Notes under the pieces: generated by a model
Seen by the model: only the letters and a program-made list of their open reading frames with translations
Told to the model about the DNA's origin: nothing
Databases searched by the model: none
Translations under genes and position numbers: made by a program
Source: AP-15 sp963700185
Lineage (GTDB): Bacteria > Pseudomonadota > Alphaproteobacteria > ATCC43930 > CGMCC-115725
NCBI GenBank assembly: GCA_963700185.1
Contig: CAVOWP010000030.1
Span: 496,001 to 560,000 of the forward strand
Direction: 5' to 3'
Length of the DNA stretch: 64,000 nt
Shown here: positions 35,194 through 44,741 of the stretch, in pieces
Layout: every line of letters begins with the position of its first letter
How positions within the stretch are numbered: position 1 is the first letter of the stretch

Positions 35194-37906
35194 ATGGCGG
35201 AGCGCGAGGGAAGACCCTCACCCGAAGCACTGCTCGCCGCGGCAAAACAAGAAGGCCGCGGGCGGCTGAAGATTTTTCTCGGCGCCGCACCAGGGGTCGG
35301 CAAGACCTACGAGATGTTGCTGTCCGCGCAAGCCAAGCGGCGCGACGGCGTGGATGTGGTCGTCGGCGTTGTCGAGTTCGCATGGCAGGCGCGAGACCGA
35401 AGCGCTCCTCGAAGGCCTCGAGGTCATCCCGAAGCAGCAAGTCGAATACAAGGGCCACCTCCTTGCTGAGATGGATCTCGACGCGATCCTGAAGCGGCGC
35501 CCTCAACTGGTTCTGGTCGACGAGCTCGCCCACGCCAACGCCCCCGGCAGCCGGCATCCCAAGCGCTATCTGGATGTCGAGGAGATAATGGCCGCCGGGA
35601 TCGATGTCTTTGGGACGCTCAATATCCAGCATGTCGAGAGCCTGAACGACGTCGTCGCCAAGATCACGCGGATCCGCGTGCGCGAGACGGTCCCCGACAG
35701 CATCCTCGACCAGGCGGACGACATCGAGGTCGTCGACCTCTCGCCCGAGGACCTGATCAAGCGCCTGCGCGAGGGTAAGGTCTATGTGGCGCAGCACGCA
35801 GAACGGGCGATACGCCACTACTTCTCGGCTGGCAACCTCACCGCACTGCGCGAGCTGGCGCTGCGCCGCACCGCCCAGCGGGTCGACGAGCAACTGCTGT
35901 CGCATATGCGGGCGCATGCGATTTCGGGCCCTTGGGCGGCGGGGGAGCGGGTTCTCGTCTGCGTCAGCGAAGCTCCAAGCACCGCGGGATTGATCCGCTA
36001 TGCGCGGCGGGCGGCAGATCACTTGCGAGCCCCGTGGACCGCGATCTATGTCGAGACGGCGCGGACGCAGCGTCTTAACGACGTTGAGCGCGACCGCATT
36101 TCCGACTTCCTGCGCCTCGCCGAACGGCTCGGCGCTTCGACGATTACGATCCCGGGCCGCAACATTGCCGAGGAGGTCCTCGCCTACGCGACAGCGAACA
36201 ACATCACTCAGATCGTCATCGGAAAGTCCGATCGCTCGCGATGGTTTGAGATGATCCACGGCTCCGTCGTCTATGAGCTCGTACGCAAAACGGGCCAGAT
36301 CAGCGTTCACGTCATCTCCGCCGACGACAGCGATCCTGTTCCACCTAAGGCGGTCCAGACCCGTCCTAGAGTCGAGCCGATCCAAATTGAGCCCTATCTC
36401 GGCAGCGCCGTCGCGGTCACGGTCGCCCTCGGGATCGGCGAATTGCTCGAGCGGGTCATTGACGTCCACAACATTGCGCTCGCATTTCTCACAGCGGTCC
36501 TTGCCTCGGCCGTTGCCTGGGGCCTATTACCGTCGCTTTTCGCCAGCATCCTCAGCGTTCTCGCTTACAACTTTTTCTTCCTGGCGCCGCGCTACACCTT
36601 TACAGTTGCAGATCCCGCTAACGTCGTCGCGCTTTTCTTCTTTCTGACCGTGGCGATCATCGTCAGCAATTTGACGGCGGCGACGCGCCGGCAGGTTGTG
36701 ACCGCGCGATTGCGGGCGAAAACGACGGCTGAGCTCTATGCCTTCAGCCGCAAGGTCGCTGGAATTGGCGCGCTCGACGATTTACTCTGGGCGACCGCCT
36801 ATCAGATTACCTCGATGCTGAGTGTTCGCACGGTTCTGTTGATGCCGGTGAAGGACGGCGACGGGCTCGAAGTTGCGTCGGGCTATCCGCCGGAGGACCA
36901 ACTCGACGCCGCCGACATGGCAGCGGCGCGCTGGACGTGGGAGCACAATCGCGCGGCCGGGCGCGGTGCCGACACCTTGCCCGGCGCCAAGCGGTTGTTC
37001 TTGCCGCTGCGCACCGGCAGCGGCCCGGTCGGCGTGATTGGGATCGACCGGGATGCGGGTGGGCCGTTGCTGACGCCGGATGAGCGGCGGCTGCTCGACG
37101 CGCTTTGCGACCAAGCGGCAGTGGCGATCGAGCGCATTTCGCTCGCCAAGGGGCTCGGCGAGGCCCGCGTGCTCGCCGAGACCGAGCGGCTGCGCGCTGC
37201 GCTCCTGACCTCGATTTCACACGACCTGCGGACGCCGCTCGCTTCCATCCTCGGCACCGTGTCGAGCCTGCGCAGCTTTCCCGAAAAATACGGAGCGGCC
37301 GAGCGCGAGGAGTTGCTCGCGACGCTGCAAGACGAAGCAGAGCGCTTGAACCGGTTCGTGTCCAATCTCCTCGACATGACGCGGCTCGAATCCGGTGCGA
37401 TCGAATTGAAGCTCGAACTACTCGATGTCGCTGAGATAGTCGGCGCGGCGTTGCAGCGGGCCGGGAACGTCCTCGCCGGGCATCGCGTCGATGTCGATAT
37501 CGAGCCCCACTTGCCGATGCTGCGTCTCGATGCGGTGCTGTTCGAGCAGGTCTTGTTCAATCTTCTCGACAATGCGGCGAAGTATTCACCGGCCGGCAGC
37601 CGGATCGAGGTCCGGGCGACTCGCGACGGGGAGCTCGTCGAGATCGAGGTCTCGGATGAGGGCCCGGGCATACCGCCCGCCGATTTCGAGCGCATCTTCG
37701 ACAAATTCTATCGTGTCCAGGCCCAGGACCGCCAGCGTGCCGGCACTGGCCTCGGTCTGGCGATCTGCCGCGGCTTTGTCGAGGCGCTCGGTGGATGGAT
37801 GGTCGCCCGCAACCGTCGCGACCGCTCGGGCGCGGTATTGACGATCCGGATGCCGGTCGTGCCGGAGATTCCCGCGAAGCGAGAGCCGGAATTGGCGCAT
37901 GGCTAA
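35194..37906 (+). pseudogene. kdpD: KdpD sensor histidine kinase, broken by a one-base insertion
   Basis: Reads in frame from 35194 (LKIFLGAAPGVGKTYEMLLS, the KdpD-type Walker A) to VVVGVVE, where GTCGAGTTCGCATGG replaces the expected GTCGAGACGCATGG; the extra base near 35377-35380 shifts the frame. The rest is intact from HGRRETEALLEGLEVIP to 37906: KdpD and Usp domains (GRNIAEEVLAYATANNITQI), four helices, GAF, HATPase and the H-box SISHDLRTPLASILG, N-box NLLDNAAKYSP and GTGLGLAIC. About 900 residues in total when corrected. A sequencing error, phase variation or real loss of K+ sensing are all possible. It overlaps kdpE by 8 bp. Confidence 0.9.
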
Positions 37907-38603
37907 TGCCTACACCGTGCTGGTCGTCGACGACGAGCCGCCGATACGGCGCTTTCTGCGCACCAGCCTCGGCGCTTCCGGTTATCGGATGGTCGAGGCG
38001 GAAGATGCCGCGAGAGCCATGCGCTCGCTGGCGGCTGAGAAGCCGGACTTGGTGATCCTCGATCTCGGTCTTCCAGATAAGAGCGGGCTGGAACTGATTG
38101 GGGAGATCCGCAAGACATCGGCGGTGCCGATCGTCGTGCTGTCGGCGCGCCACGACGAACGGTCGATGGTCGAGGCACTAGACCTCGGTGCCGACGATTA
38201 TATCGGCAAGCCTTTCGGCATGGCCGAGCTGATGGCGCGAATGCGCGCCGCGCTGCGCCATGCCTTCCAGGCGCAGGGGGAATTGCCGACCTTTGTTTCG
38301 GGCGACCTGACGGTCGACCTGGTCCGCCGCCACGTCACGCGCGGTGGCCAGGAGGTAAAGCTGTCCCCGAAGGAATTCGACCTGCTGCGTCATCTTGTGA
38401 TGCATGCCGGCAAGGTGCTGACCCACCGCCATCTGCTGCGCGAGGTCTGGGGTCCAGCGCAATCCGAAGAGGTGCAATATCTGCGGGTCTTTATCCGCGG
38501 GCTGCGGCAAAAGCTCGAACCCGACCCGACCCGCCCGACGCACATCCTGACCGAGCTCGGCGTCGGCTATCGCCTGCAGCTGCCACCCGAGCAGCGCGCC
38601 TGA
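37899..38603 (+). CDS. kdpE: KdpE response regulator (OmpR family)
   Basis: 234 residues. The receiver domain shows VLVVDDEPPIRRFL (acidic pocket), LVILDLGLPDKSG (phosphorylated Asp) and VLSARHDERSMVEALDLGAD then Lys of GKPF. The C-terminal winged HTH reads LSPKEFDLLRHLVMHAGKVL ... VQYLRVFIRGLRQKLE ... TELGVGYRL. It activates kdpFABC on phosphorylation by KdpD. Start is coupled to the kdpD stop. Confidence 0.96.
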   Translation: MANAYTVLVVDDEPPIRRFLRTSLGASGYRMVEAEDAARAMRSLAAEKPDLVILDLGLPDKSGLELIGEIRKTSAVPIVVLSARHDERSMVEALDLGADDYIGKPFGMAELMARMRAALRHAFQAQGELPTFVSGDLTVDLVRRHVTRGGQEVKLSPKEFDLLRHLVMHAGKVLTHRHLLREVWGPAQSEEVQYLRVFIRGLRQKLEPDPTRPTHILTELGVGYRLQLPPEQRA

Positions 38604-38720
38604 GCATACGACAGGCCGCGGCGCAAAGCCGCCGCCGACGGTCTTTACGGCGCGAACCAAAATCTTTATCGGTTGTTGGTATCGAACGGCGCCGATCCAC
38701 ATCGGATCTTAATTCGGCGA

Positions 38721-40673
38721 ATGTTGAGTGGCGGCGCGGGGCTATGCGCTGTGCCGGCGGACCGGATCCATCCATTGCAGCTAGAGACGCCCGCACTACG
38801 GAGCGGATTTCAACTAAGCGCTGGTTCGAGCCTGACACTCGCCGCGCTCGGTGTCGTATTCGGAGATATCGGGACTTCCCCGCTCTACGCCGTCCGGCAG
38901 TCGCTGATCGATTTCGGCGACATGAGCGAGCACGCCATCCTCGGCGCGCTTTCGCTCATCGTTTGGGCGTTGGTGCTGATCGTAATGGTCAAATACGTCG
39001 TCGTCATCATGCGGGCAGACAACCGTGGCGAGGGCGGCCTTTTGGCGCTGACCGCTTTGGTGCTGCGCAGGACCAACCCGGCGCAGAAGCGACACTTGTG
39101 GATCATGGGGGCGGGCCTGGTCGGCGCCGCGCTGTTTTACGGCGACGGTGTCATCACTCCCGCCATCTCGGTGTTGAGCGCGGTGGAAGGCCTGAAAGTG
39201 GCGACGCCGTATTTCGACCCCTACGTCGTTCCGATCTCGGTCGTTCTCCTGACTGGCTTGTTTTTGATGCAACGCCGCGGAACGGCGGCAGTTGGAAGAC
39301 TTTTCGGACCGGTGATGCTGGTGTGGTTTGTTGTGCTGGGCTTGCTCGGCATATGGGGCATCATCCACCACCCGCGCATTCTCTTGGCACTCAATCCGAT
39401 CCGCGGATTCGCGCTGCTTTTCGATGCGCCGTGGCGTGGTTTCTTCATGCTCGGAGCGGTTTTCCTTGCTGTGACCGGCGCCGAGACTCTCTACGCCGAT
39501 ATGGGGCATTTTGGTAGGAATGCTCTGCGGAGGGCCTGGGTCTGGCTCGTCTTTCCGGCGCTCCTGCTCAACTACTTCGGACAGGGGGCGGTGCTGCTCG
39601 GCAATCCCGGTGCCCTCGAGCACCCGTTCTATCGCCTGGCGCCTGAATGGGGTCTCTACCCGCTGGTGGGTTTGGCGACCGTCGCGACGATCATCGCCTC
39701 GCAGGCGGTTATCTCGGGCGCCTTCTCGATTACTCGCCAGGCGGTCCAGCTGGGCTATCTCCCGCGGTTGGAGATACGCCACACCTCGGAGCGAGAGATC
39801 GGGCAGGTCTATGTGCCGCGCATCAACAGCGCCCTGCTCGTCGCCGTCATCATCCTCGTGGTCGGGTTCCGGTCGTCAGACAATCTCGGCGCCGCCTACG
39901 GCATCGCGGTCAGCGGCATGATGGCGATCACTACAGGGCTGGCCTTTTTATACATGCGCAGCGGGGGCTGGAGCCTCGCGGTCGCAATACCGGTCTTTGC
40001 CGCCTTCGGCATCATCGACCTTACCTTCCTTAGCGCCAATTTGTTGAAGATTGCCGAGGGCGGCTGGTTCCCGGTCGTCGTCGCCATCGTCGTGTTCACG
40101 ATAATGGGAACCTGGTGGCGCGGTCGTCGGTTGCTCGCCGAGCTGCGCGCCCGGGACGCGATGCCGCTCCAGCAGTTTGTCCAGGCGCTCAAGCCCGACA
40201 GACCCGCGCGCGTCCCGGGCACGGCCATTTTCATGTCGCGCGATTTGAACCGTGTCCCCGTCGCCTTGCTGCATGCCCTCAAGCACTACAAGGTGCTGCA
40301 CGAGCGCGTCGTGATAATGCAGGTCGAGACCGAGGACGTGCCGCATGTAGGGGACGAGCAGCGGCTGGAAATCCGCGAGCTCGGCAAGGGCTTCTATACG
40401 ATCCGGATCCGGTATGGGTTCACGGACGAGCCAAATATCCTGCGCGCCCTCGCGCAATGCCGGGTGGGCGGCTTTCGCTTCAACCTGATGGAGACCTCGT
40501 TCATCATCGGGCGCGAAAAGCTGCGGCAGCGGCCGCGTCCCCACCATAAGGGATTTTGGCGCTGGCGTGACGCACTCTTCATTCTGATGTCGAACAATAC
40601 ACTCGACGCGACCGAATTTTTTCGGATCCCCGCGAACCGCGTCGTCGAGCTCGGCGGTCAAGTCGAAATCTGA
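38721..40673 (+). CDS. kup: Kup low-affinity K+ transporter
   Basis: 650 residues from ATG 38721 (an upstream TTG at 38673 is an alternative). Family signatures are ALGVVFGDIGTSPLYAVRQS, RADNRGEGGLLALTAL, GDGVITPAISVLSAVEGL and YFGQGAVLL with about twelve helices, then a ~170-residue cytoplasmic tail (VPGTAIFMSRDLNRVPVALL). Imports K+ with H+. It follows kdpE by ~115 bp on the same strand, so high-affinity (Kdp) and housekeeping (Kup) K+ uptake are neighbours. Confidence 0.95.
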   Translation: MLSGGAGLCAVPADRIHPLQLETPALRSGFQLSAGSSLTLAALGVVFGDIGTSPLYAVRQSLIDFGDMSEHAILGALSLIVWALVLIVMVKYVVVIMRADNRGEGGLLALTALVLRRTNPAQKRHLWIMGAGLVGAALFYGDGVITPAISVLSAVEGLKVATPYFDPYVVPISVVLLTGLFLMQRRGTAAVGRLFGPVMLVWFVVLGLLGIWGIIHHPRILLALNPIRGFALLFDAPWRGFFMLGAVFLAVTGAETLYADMGHFGRNALRRAWVWLVFPALLLNYFGQGAVLLGNPGALEHPFYRLAPEWGLYPLVGLATVATIIASQAVISGAFSITRQAVQLGYLPRLEIRHTSEREIGQVYVPRINSALLVAVIILVVGFRSSDNLGAAYGIAVSGMMAITTGLAFLYMRSGGWSLAVAIPVFAAFGIIDLTFLSANLLKIAEGGWFPVVVAIVVFTIMGTWWRGRRLLAELRARDAMPLQQFVQALKPDRPARVPGTAIFMSRDLNRVPVALLHALKHYKVLHERVVIMQVETEDVPHVGDEQRLEIRELGKGFYTIRIRYGFTDEPNILRALAQCRVGGFRFNLMETSFIIGREKLRQRPRPHHKGFWRWRDALFILMSNNTLDATEFFRIPANRVVELGGQVEI

Positions 40674-40723
40674 CTCGGCCTTGCTGCGTCAACAAAAAGG
40701 CCCGCTTCCTCCAGCGGCGCCGA

Positions 40724-41110
40724 TTAAGATTCGAGGCGCCGCGCGAATTTGGCCATATCGATGACGGCGCGGGAATGCGATCCGGCCCCGATCTCCTTAT
40801 CGCCCTCCGTCGCGCGCACCCGGAATTCGACTCGCCGCCCGTCGACTTTCGTGACCTCGGCCTCGCCGGTGACCATGCGTCCCACCGGTGTCGCTGCGAG
40901 GTGCCGGACATTGACTTCGGTGCCGACCGCGCTTTCGCCGGGGTCGAGATAAGCCTTGATGGCATTGAGCGCGGCATTTTCCATGACCATGATCATAACG
41001 GGCGTGGCGAACACTGCGGGCAGCATCGCGTCCTTGAACCGGTTCGCGAGATGCTCGGGCTGGACCAGCAGAGAAAATGAGCCTATGGCCCCGAGAGGGA
41101 TACGCTTCAT
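40724..41110 (-). CDS. Thioesterase, FlK-like hotdog fold
   Basis: 128 residues. Motifs VFATPVMIMVMENAALNAI (active-site Glu region), VGTEVNVRHLAATPVGRMVT and EIGAGSHSRAVID match the fluoroacetyl-CoA-thioesterase-like family, which hydrolyses short or unusual acyl-CoAs. FlK's specific Thr/Glu/His arrangement appears in part; whether it acts on fluoroacetyl-CoA cannot be told. It is transcribed with, or just after, the amidase gene (47 bp upstream), and is convergent with kup. Confidence 0.85.
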   Translation of the reverse strand: MKRIPLGAIGSFSLLVQPEHLANRFKDAMLPAVFATPVMIMVMENAALNAIKAYLDPGESAVGTEVNVRHLAATPVGRMVTGEAEVTKVDGRRVEFRVRATEGDKEIGAGSHSRAVIDMAKFARRLES

Positions 41111-41157
41111 GGCATGGGCTCCGGCGGCTCAATCCAATTTTTGGGCGGGTTTCATGT

Positions 41158-42612
41158 TCATTCATATCCGGGCGGCGGCGTGAAGCCACCGATCTCACCG
41201 GCGAGCAGGCAGGCGAACTCGATCGTCGTCGGGTCTTCGCCTTCCGCCCCGATGATCTGCAATCCGACCGGCAGGCCCGCCGCGGTCGGGCCGATCGGTG
41301 CGGCGGTAGCCGGCAGATAGGAGAGACTCGGCAACCCGGCCCAAAAGCGTTGGTCGCCATAGGGGATCAGCCGCCCGTTCACCGGGATCAGCCGCTGGTC
41401 GCGATCCGGATTGTGGTCGTGCGGGAAGGCGCCTGTGGCGGCGACCGGCGTCACCAGTACGTCGAAGCGCTGGAAGAAGTCGCGCCAGGCATATCGCAGT
41501 TTATTGCGCGCCTCGTTGGCGATACCCCAGGCGCGGTGGTCGAGTGTGGCGCCCCGTGCCAATGTCGCCCGAAAGCTCATGTCGTCGGCTGCAATCGTTG
41601 CGGCGATTTCCTTCTGTGCTGCGAAATCCGCGTCGCTGATGCGCGAGGCGGTGGCCGCCCGCAATAGGGTCGTGAACAGCCGGTGGTGCTCGGCGTCGCC
41701 GATATCCGGCCGGGCGTTCTCGTCGACCGAGGCGCCGGTCCGCACGATTGCGGCAACCGCCCCCTCGAAACGCTCGCGCACGCTGGCGTCGATCTCGCAG
41801 AGCGCCGAGGTAGTCCACACCGCCACGCGGAACTCGCCGAGCCTGCGGCGGCGCGGCGGCGGCAATTCGAGCCGCCACGCCGCCTGTTGCAAGACGTCCG
41901 GGCCGGCAAGGACGCGCAGGGCCAAAGCGATGTCCTCGGCATGGCGTGCCATCGGACCGACCACCGAGATATCGGTCGGCGTCACAGTCGTCGCGGGCGC
42001 ATGGCCGCGCGACGGGATCAGACCCCAGCTCGGCTTATGGCCATAAACGCCGCAGTAATGCGCAGGATTGCGTAGGGAACCGGCGATGTCGCTGCCCGCG
42101 CCCAGGGCGGAGAGCCCGGCCGCCAACACCGCGGCCTCCCCGCCCGACGAGCCGCCCGGCCCACGCGAGATGTCCCAGGGGTTGTTCGTCGTCCCGTGGA
42201 TGTCGTTGTAGCTTTGCGAATCCATCAGCATGTACGGGACATTGGTCTTCCCGAACACGATCGCGCCGGCCTGCAACAGGCGATCGACCACGACCGCGTT
42301 GCTCGTCGCGATGTTGTCCTTCCACAACGGATTGCCAAAGGTGGTCGGCAATCCGGAGACGTTGAACGATTCCTTGACCGTCATCGGGATGCCGTGCAGC
42401 GGCCCCCAAAGCTCGCCCGTCACCAGGGCGGCATCGGCGTCGCGGGCGCGCTGGCGGGCGGCGTCGATTTGCCACGCGATGATTGCATTGAGCGCCGGGT
42501 TATAGCGCTCGGCGCGGGCGAGGTAGAAATCGAGCAACTCGAGGCAGCCGACGCGGCGGTCGCGAATCTCGAGAGCAAGTTGAGTGGCCGAACCAAAGGC
42601 GTGCGCATCCAT
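41158..42612 (-). CDS. Amidase (amidase-signature family)
   Basis: 484 residues. The amidase-signature region contains MTVKESFNVSGLPTTFG (catalytic Lys) and GPGGSSGGEAAVLAAGLSAL, then GSDIAGSLRNPAHYCGVYGH, giving the Ser-cisSer-Lys triad with the Gly-Ser-rich loop. Hydrolyses an amide to an acid and ammonia, substrate unknown. No signal peptide. Same strand and 47 bp from the FlK-like thioesterase, which may process a product acyl-CoA. Confidence 0.92.
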   Translation of the reverse strand: MDAHAFGSATQLALEIRDRRVGCLELLDFYLARAERYNPALNAIIAWQIDAARQRARDADAALVTGELWGPLHGIPMTVKESFNVSGLPTTFGNPLWKDNIATSNAVVVDRLLQAGAIVFGKTNVPYMLMDSQSYNDIHGTTNNPWDISRGPGGSSGGEAAVLAAGLSALGAGSDIAGSLRNPAHYCGVYGHKPSWGLIPSRGHAPATTVTPTDISVVGPMARHAEDIALALRVLAGPDVLQQAAWRLELPPPRRRRLGEFRVAVWTTSALCEIDASVRERFEGAVAAIVRTGASVDENARPDIGDAEHHRLFTTLLRAATASRISDADFAAQKEIAATIAADDMSFRATLARGATLDHRAWGIANEARNKLRYAWRDFFQRFDVLVTPVAATGAFPHDHNPDRDQRLIPVNGRLIPYGDQRFWAGLPSLSYLPATAAPIGPTAAGLPVGLQIIGAEGEDPTTIEFACLLAGEIGGFTPPPGYE

Positions 42613-42759
42613 CTCGCTTCCTTTCCAAGCCGCAACATGCCAGCCTACCAGCGGTTCGGAGCGGATGCCAATCGCGCCCGCGGTCTATGGTTGGCTGGCG
42701 ACGATCACAATCTGCTCGGCCGCAACCCGGGGCTCTCCCCCGATCCGCGAATGGTTACT

Positions 42760-43524
42760 TCAGCGGCGGTTCCGGAATAGCGCTAACAAATGCATCGAAG
42801 TCTCTCGGCGCGCGACTTCAACCAGTGCCGGGTGCGCGGCGACCAATCGGTGAATATTACGAGCCCCGAGAAGCAGCAAGCGGGCCCACCAGCTGCCCTC
42901 TATACGGCGTCTGTAAAGGTCACCGAGGCAATCAACAAGAAGCAGATAACCGCCGGGAGCGAGAGCGCTCACCACCTTGTCGCGAGCGCGACGAATATCG
43001 CGCCGTCTCCCAAACGAGCCAAACACGTCCATGATCACGATCAGGTCAAAGGGGCCGGGGGCCGGATCAGTCTTCAAGTCCCATTTCATGAAGGAGATGT
43101 TGCTAAAGTCTCCGCATTGCGCGCGCGCCCTTTCGAGGGCGAGCGGGATGTAGTCGACGGCGATTAGTCGTTCGCATATCGGGGCAAGCTGGGTCGTGAA
43201 TACACCCTCAGCGCAGCCGATCTCCCATGCTCGCTCGAAGCACGCATCGTTGCGGGCGTCATCTAATAGCTCGATTGCTGCCTGGAACTTTTCAAATTCG
43301 AACCCTTTGCCCTCATAGCCAAACGGGTCATGACGCGCCGCGAAGATTTCAGTATATCTACTCTGTGTTACCGGTCGCCATCGGAGCACGTCATGCAGCG
43401 CAATGGCTAAATACCAGGTCCCGCGCAGCGCCCCAATCGAGGCCAACTTGCGTTTCAGCCTCAAAGCCATCGGTGGCTCACTCGACACCATGCGCATGTC
43501 CCTTATACCCTCTGAAGGGACCAC
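42760..43524 (-). CDS. SAM-dependent methyltransferase, NodS-like
   Basis: 254 residues (ATGs at codons 10-11 are alternatives). The SAM motif I EIGCAEGVFT, the acidic ID of VDYIPLALERAR, and FDLIVIMDVFGSFG with SALAPGGYLLLVD are typical class I methyltransferase features. The N-terminal stretch RYTEIFAARHDPFGY resembles NodS/methyltransferase-12-like proteins that start with a short sequence binding the amino substrate. The rest of a nod locus is absent, so nodulation is not implied; substrate unknown. Confidence 0.8.
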   Translation of the reverse strand: MVPSEGIRDMRMVSSEPPMALRLKRKLASIGALRGTWYLAIALHDVLRWRPVTQSRYTEIFAARHDPFGYEGKGFEFEKFQAAIELLDDARNDACFERAWEIGCAEGVFTTQLAPICERLIAVDYIPLALERARAQCGDFSNISFMKWDLKTDPAPGPFDLIVIMDVFGSFGRRRDIRRARDKVVSALAPGGYLLLVDCLGDLYRRRIEGSWWARLLLLGARNIHRLVAAHPALVEVARRETSMHLLALFRNRR

Positions 43525-43746
43525 GTTGTGGTTTTTGCACTTTACTATGGTTACTTAGCAAGGCAGATTCGTTCCCGGACAGACGCCGATGCGGGAGACT
43601 TCGATGACTGGGAAAAGTCTGTCGACCTCGCCGGCCTCGAGACGGCGAGCCGGCGGATCGGTCGCGGCAACCCGATGGTTGATGTGGGGCGACCCCCTGC
43701 CGGTGGCCGCACCACTGAAACACCCCTGTTCTCAATGGAGTAATAG

Positions 43747-43839
43747 TGGCGGAGGGGATGGGATTCGAACCCACGATACGGCTGTTAACCGTATAACGGT
43801 TTAGCAAACCGCCGCCTTCAGCCACTCGGCCACCCCTCC
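43747..43839 (-). tRNA. tRNA-Ser (anticodon GCT)
   Basis: 93 nt on the minus strand including an encoded CCA. The acceptor stem GGAGGGG pairs with CCCCTCC, the anticodon stem-loop GGTTTGCTAAACC holds GCT, a long variable arm is present and the T-loop reads GGTTCGAATCC. The class II shape with anticodon GCT reads AGC and AGU Ser codons. Confidence 0.95.
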
Positions 43840-43978
43840 ACCGATGAGTGGGGTCGACACGGCGCATGCCGCGGCTTTGTAGACAGTGAGGTGGCCCGAG
43901 TTAATTAGCCCCCGTTTTTCGATAATGGCCGGCTTGAAACCCCTCGCGTTCATCTCAAAAAACCGTTTCCCTCGCCCG

Positions 43979-44701
43979 ATGGCGGCCGAACGCATAAAAT
44001 TGGGACCTGACCGAGGAAGTGCCGCAGTGAGCGCGGCGAGCCCGCAGGAGCCGGTGAGCGAGAGCTTCGACCAACTTCTCGCCGAGGTGCGCGCCTGTAC
44101 TGTCTGCGCGCCCCACCTGCCGCTTGGGCCTCGACCGGTCTTGCGCGGACGCCCTTCGGCCCGGCTGCTGATCATCAGCCAGGCGCCCGGGACGCGGGTG
44201 CACGAGACTGGGCTCTCGTTCAACGACCGCAGCGGCGACAGGTTGCGCGAATGGCTCGCTCTCGATCGCGAGATTTTCTACGACGAGGGCCGCGTTGCGA
44301 TCATGCCGATTGGTTTGTGCTACCCCGGCCGCCATGCCGGGGGCAGCGACCTGCCGCCGCGCCGCGAATGCGCGCCACGCTGGCACGGGCCGCTGCGCGC
44401 GGTCCTTCCGGCTATCGGGCTGACTTTGCTCGTCGGCAGCTACGCCATCCATTATTACCTGGACTATACGCGACGGCGTTCGATGACCGAGACCGTCGCG
44501 CGTTGGCGTGACTTTCTCCCGGAATATTTCGTGTTGCCCCATCCGAGTTGGCACACGATCGGTTGGCTGCGCGACAATCCGTGGTTCGAAAACGAGGTCT
44601 TGCCGGAATTGCGCTCCCGGATCGGCAGCGTATTCGATCCCGAGTCGCTGCGTCGTAGTCCTCGATGCGCTCCGGCCAAGGACCAGAACCACCGCCGCTG
44701 A
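43979..44701 (+). CDS. Uracil-DNA glycosylase superfamily protein
   Basis: 240 residues from ATG 43979 (in-frame ATGs at 43886 and 43925 are alternatives). Motifs ARLLIISQAPGTRVHETGLS with FNDRSGDRLREWL, VAIMPIGLCYPGRHAGGSDL, PPRRECAPRWHGPLRAVLP and the closing LPHPSWHT with NPWFENEVLPELR match the UDG family that ends in LPHPS. Excises uracil or related bases from DNA. It lacks the four Cys Fe-S pattern of family 4, although CTVCAPH is seen near the N-terminus. Confidence 0.88.
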   Translation: MAAERIKLGPDRGSAAVSAASPQEPVSESFDQLLAEVRACTVCAPHLPLGPRPVLRGRPSARLLIISQAPGTRVHETGLSFNDRSGDRLREWLALDREIFYDEGRVAIMPIGLCYPGRHAGGSDLPPRRECAPRWHGPLRAVLPAIGLTLLVGSYAIHYYLDYTRRRSMTETVARWRDFLPEYFVLPHPSWHTIGWLRDNPWFENEVLPELRSRIGSVFDPESLRRSPRCAPAKDQNHRR

Positions 44702-44741
44702 TTTCGAGCCCTCAGCCGTGAGACTTTTACGCTGCTCCGAC

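Noticed and set aside
35162..36469. 435-codon minus-strand frame opposite kdpC/kdpD
   Set aside because: Antisense of KdpD; low-complexity Arg/Asp-rich content and no recognisable domain.
38604..38650. Hairpin after kdpE as a terminator
   Set aside because: The GCGGC/GCCGC stem is short and followed by no T-run.
43747..43839. tRNA-Ser as an integration site
   Set aside because: No integrase nearby and no second copy of the tRNA 3' end was seen.
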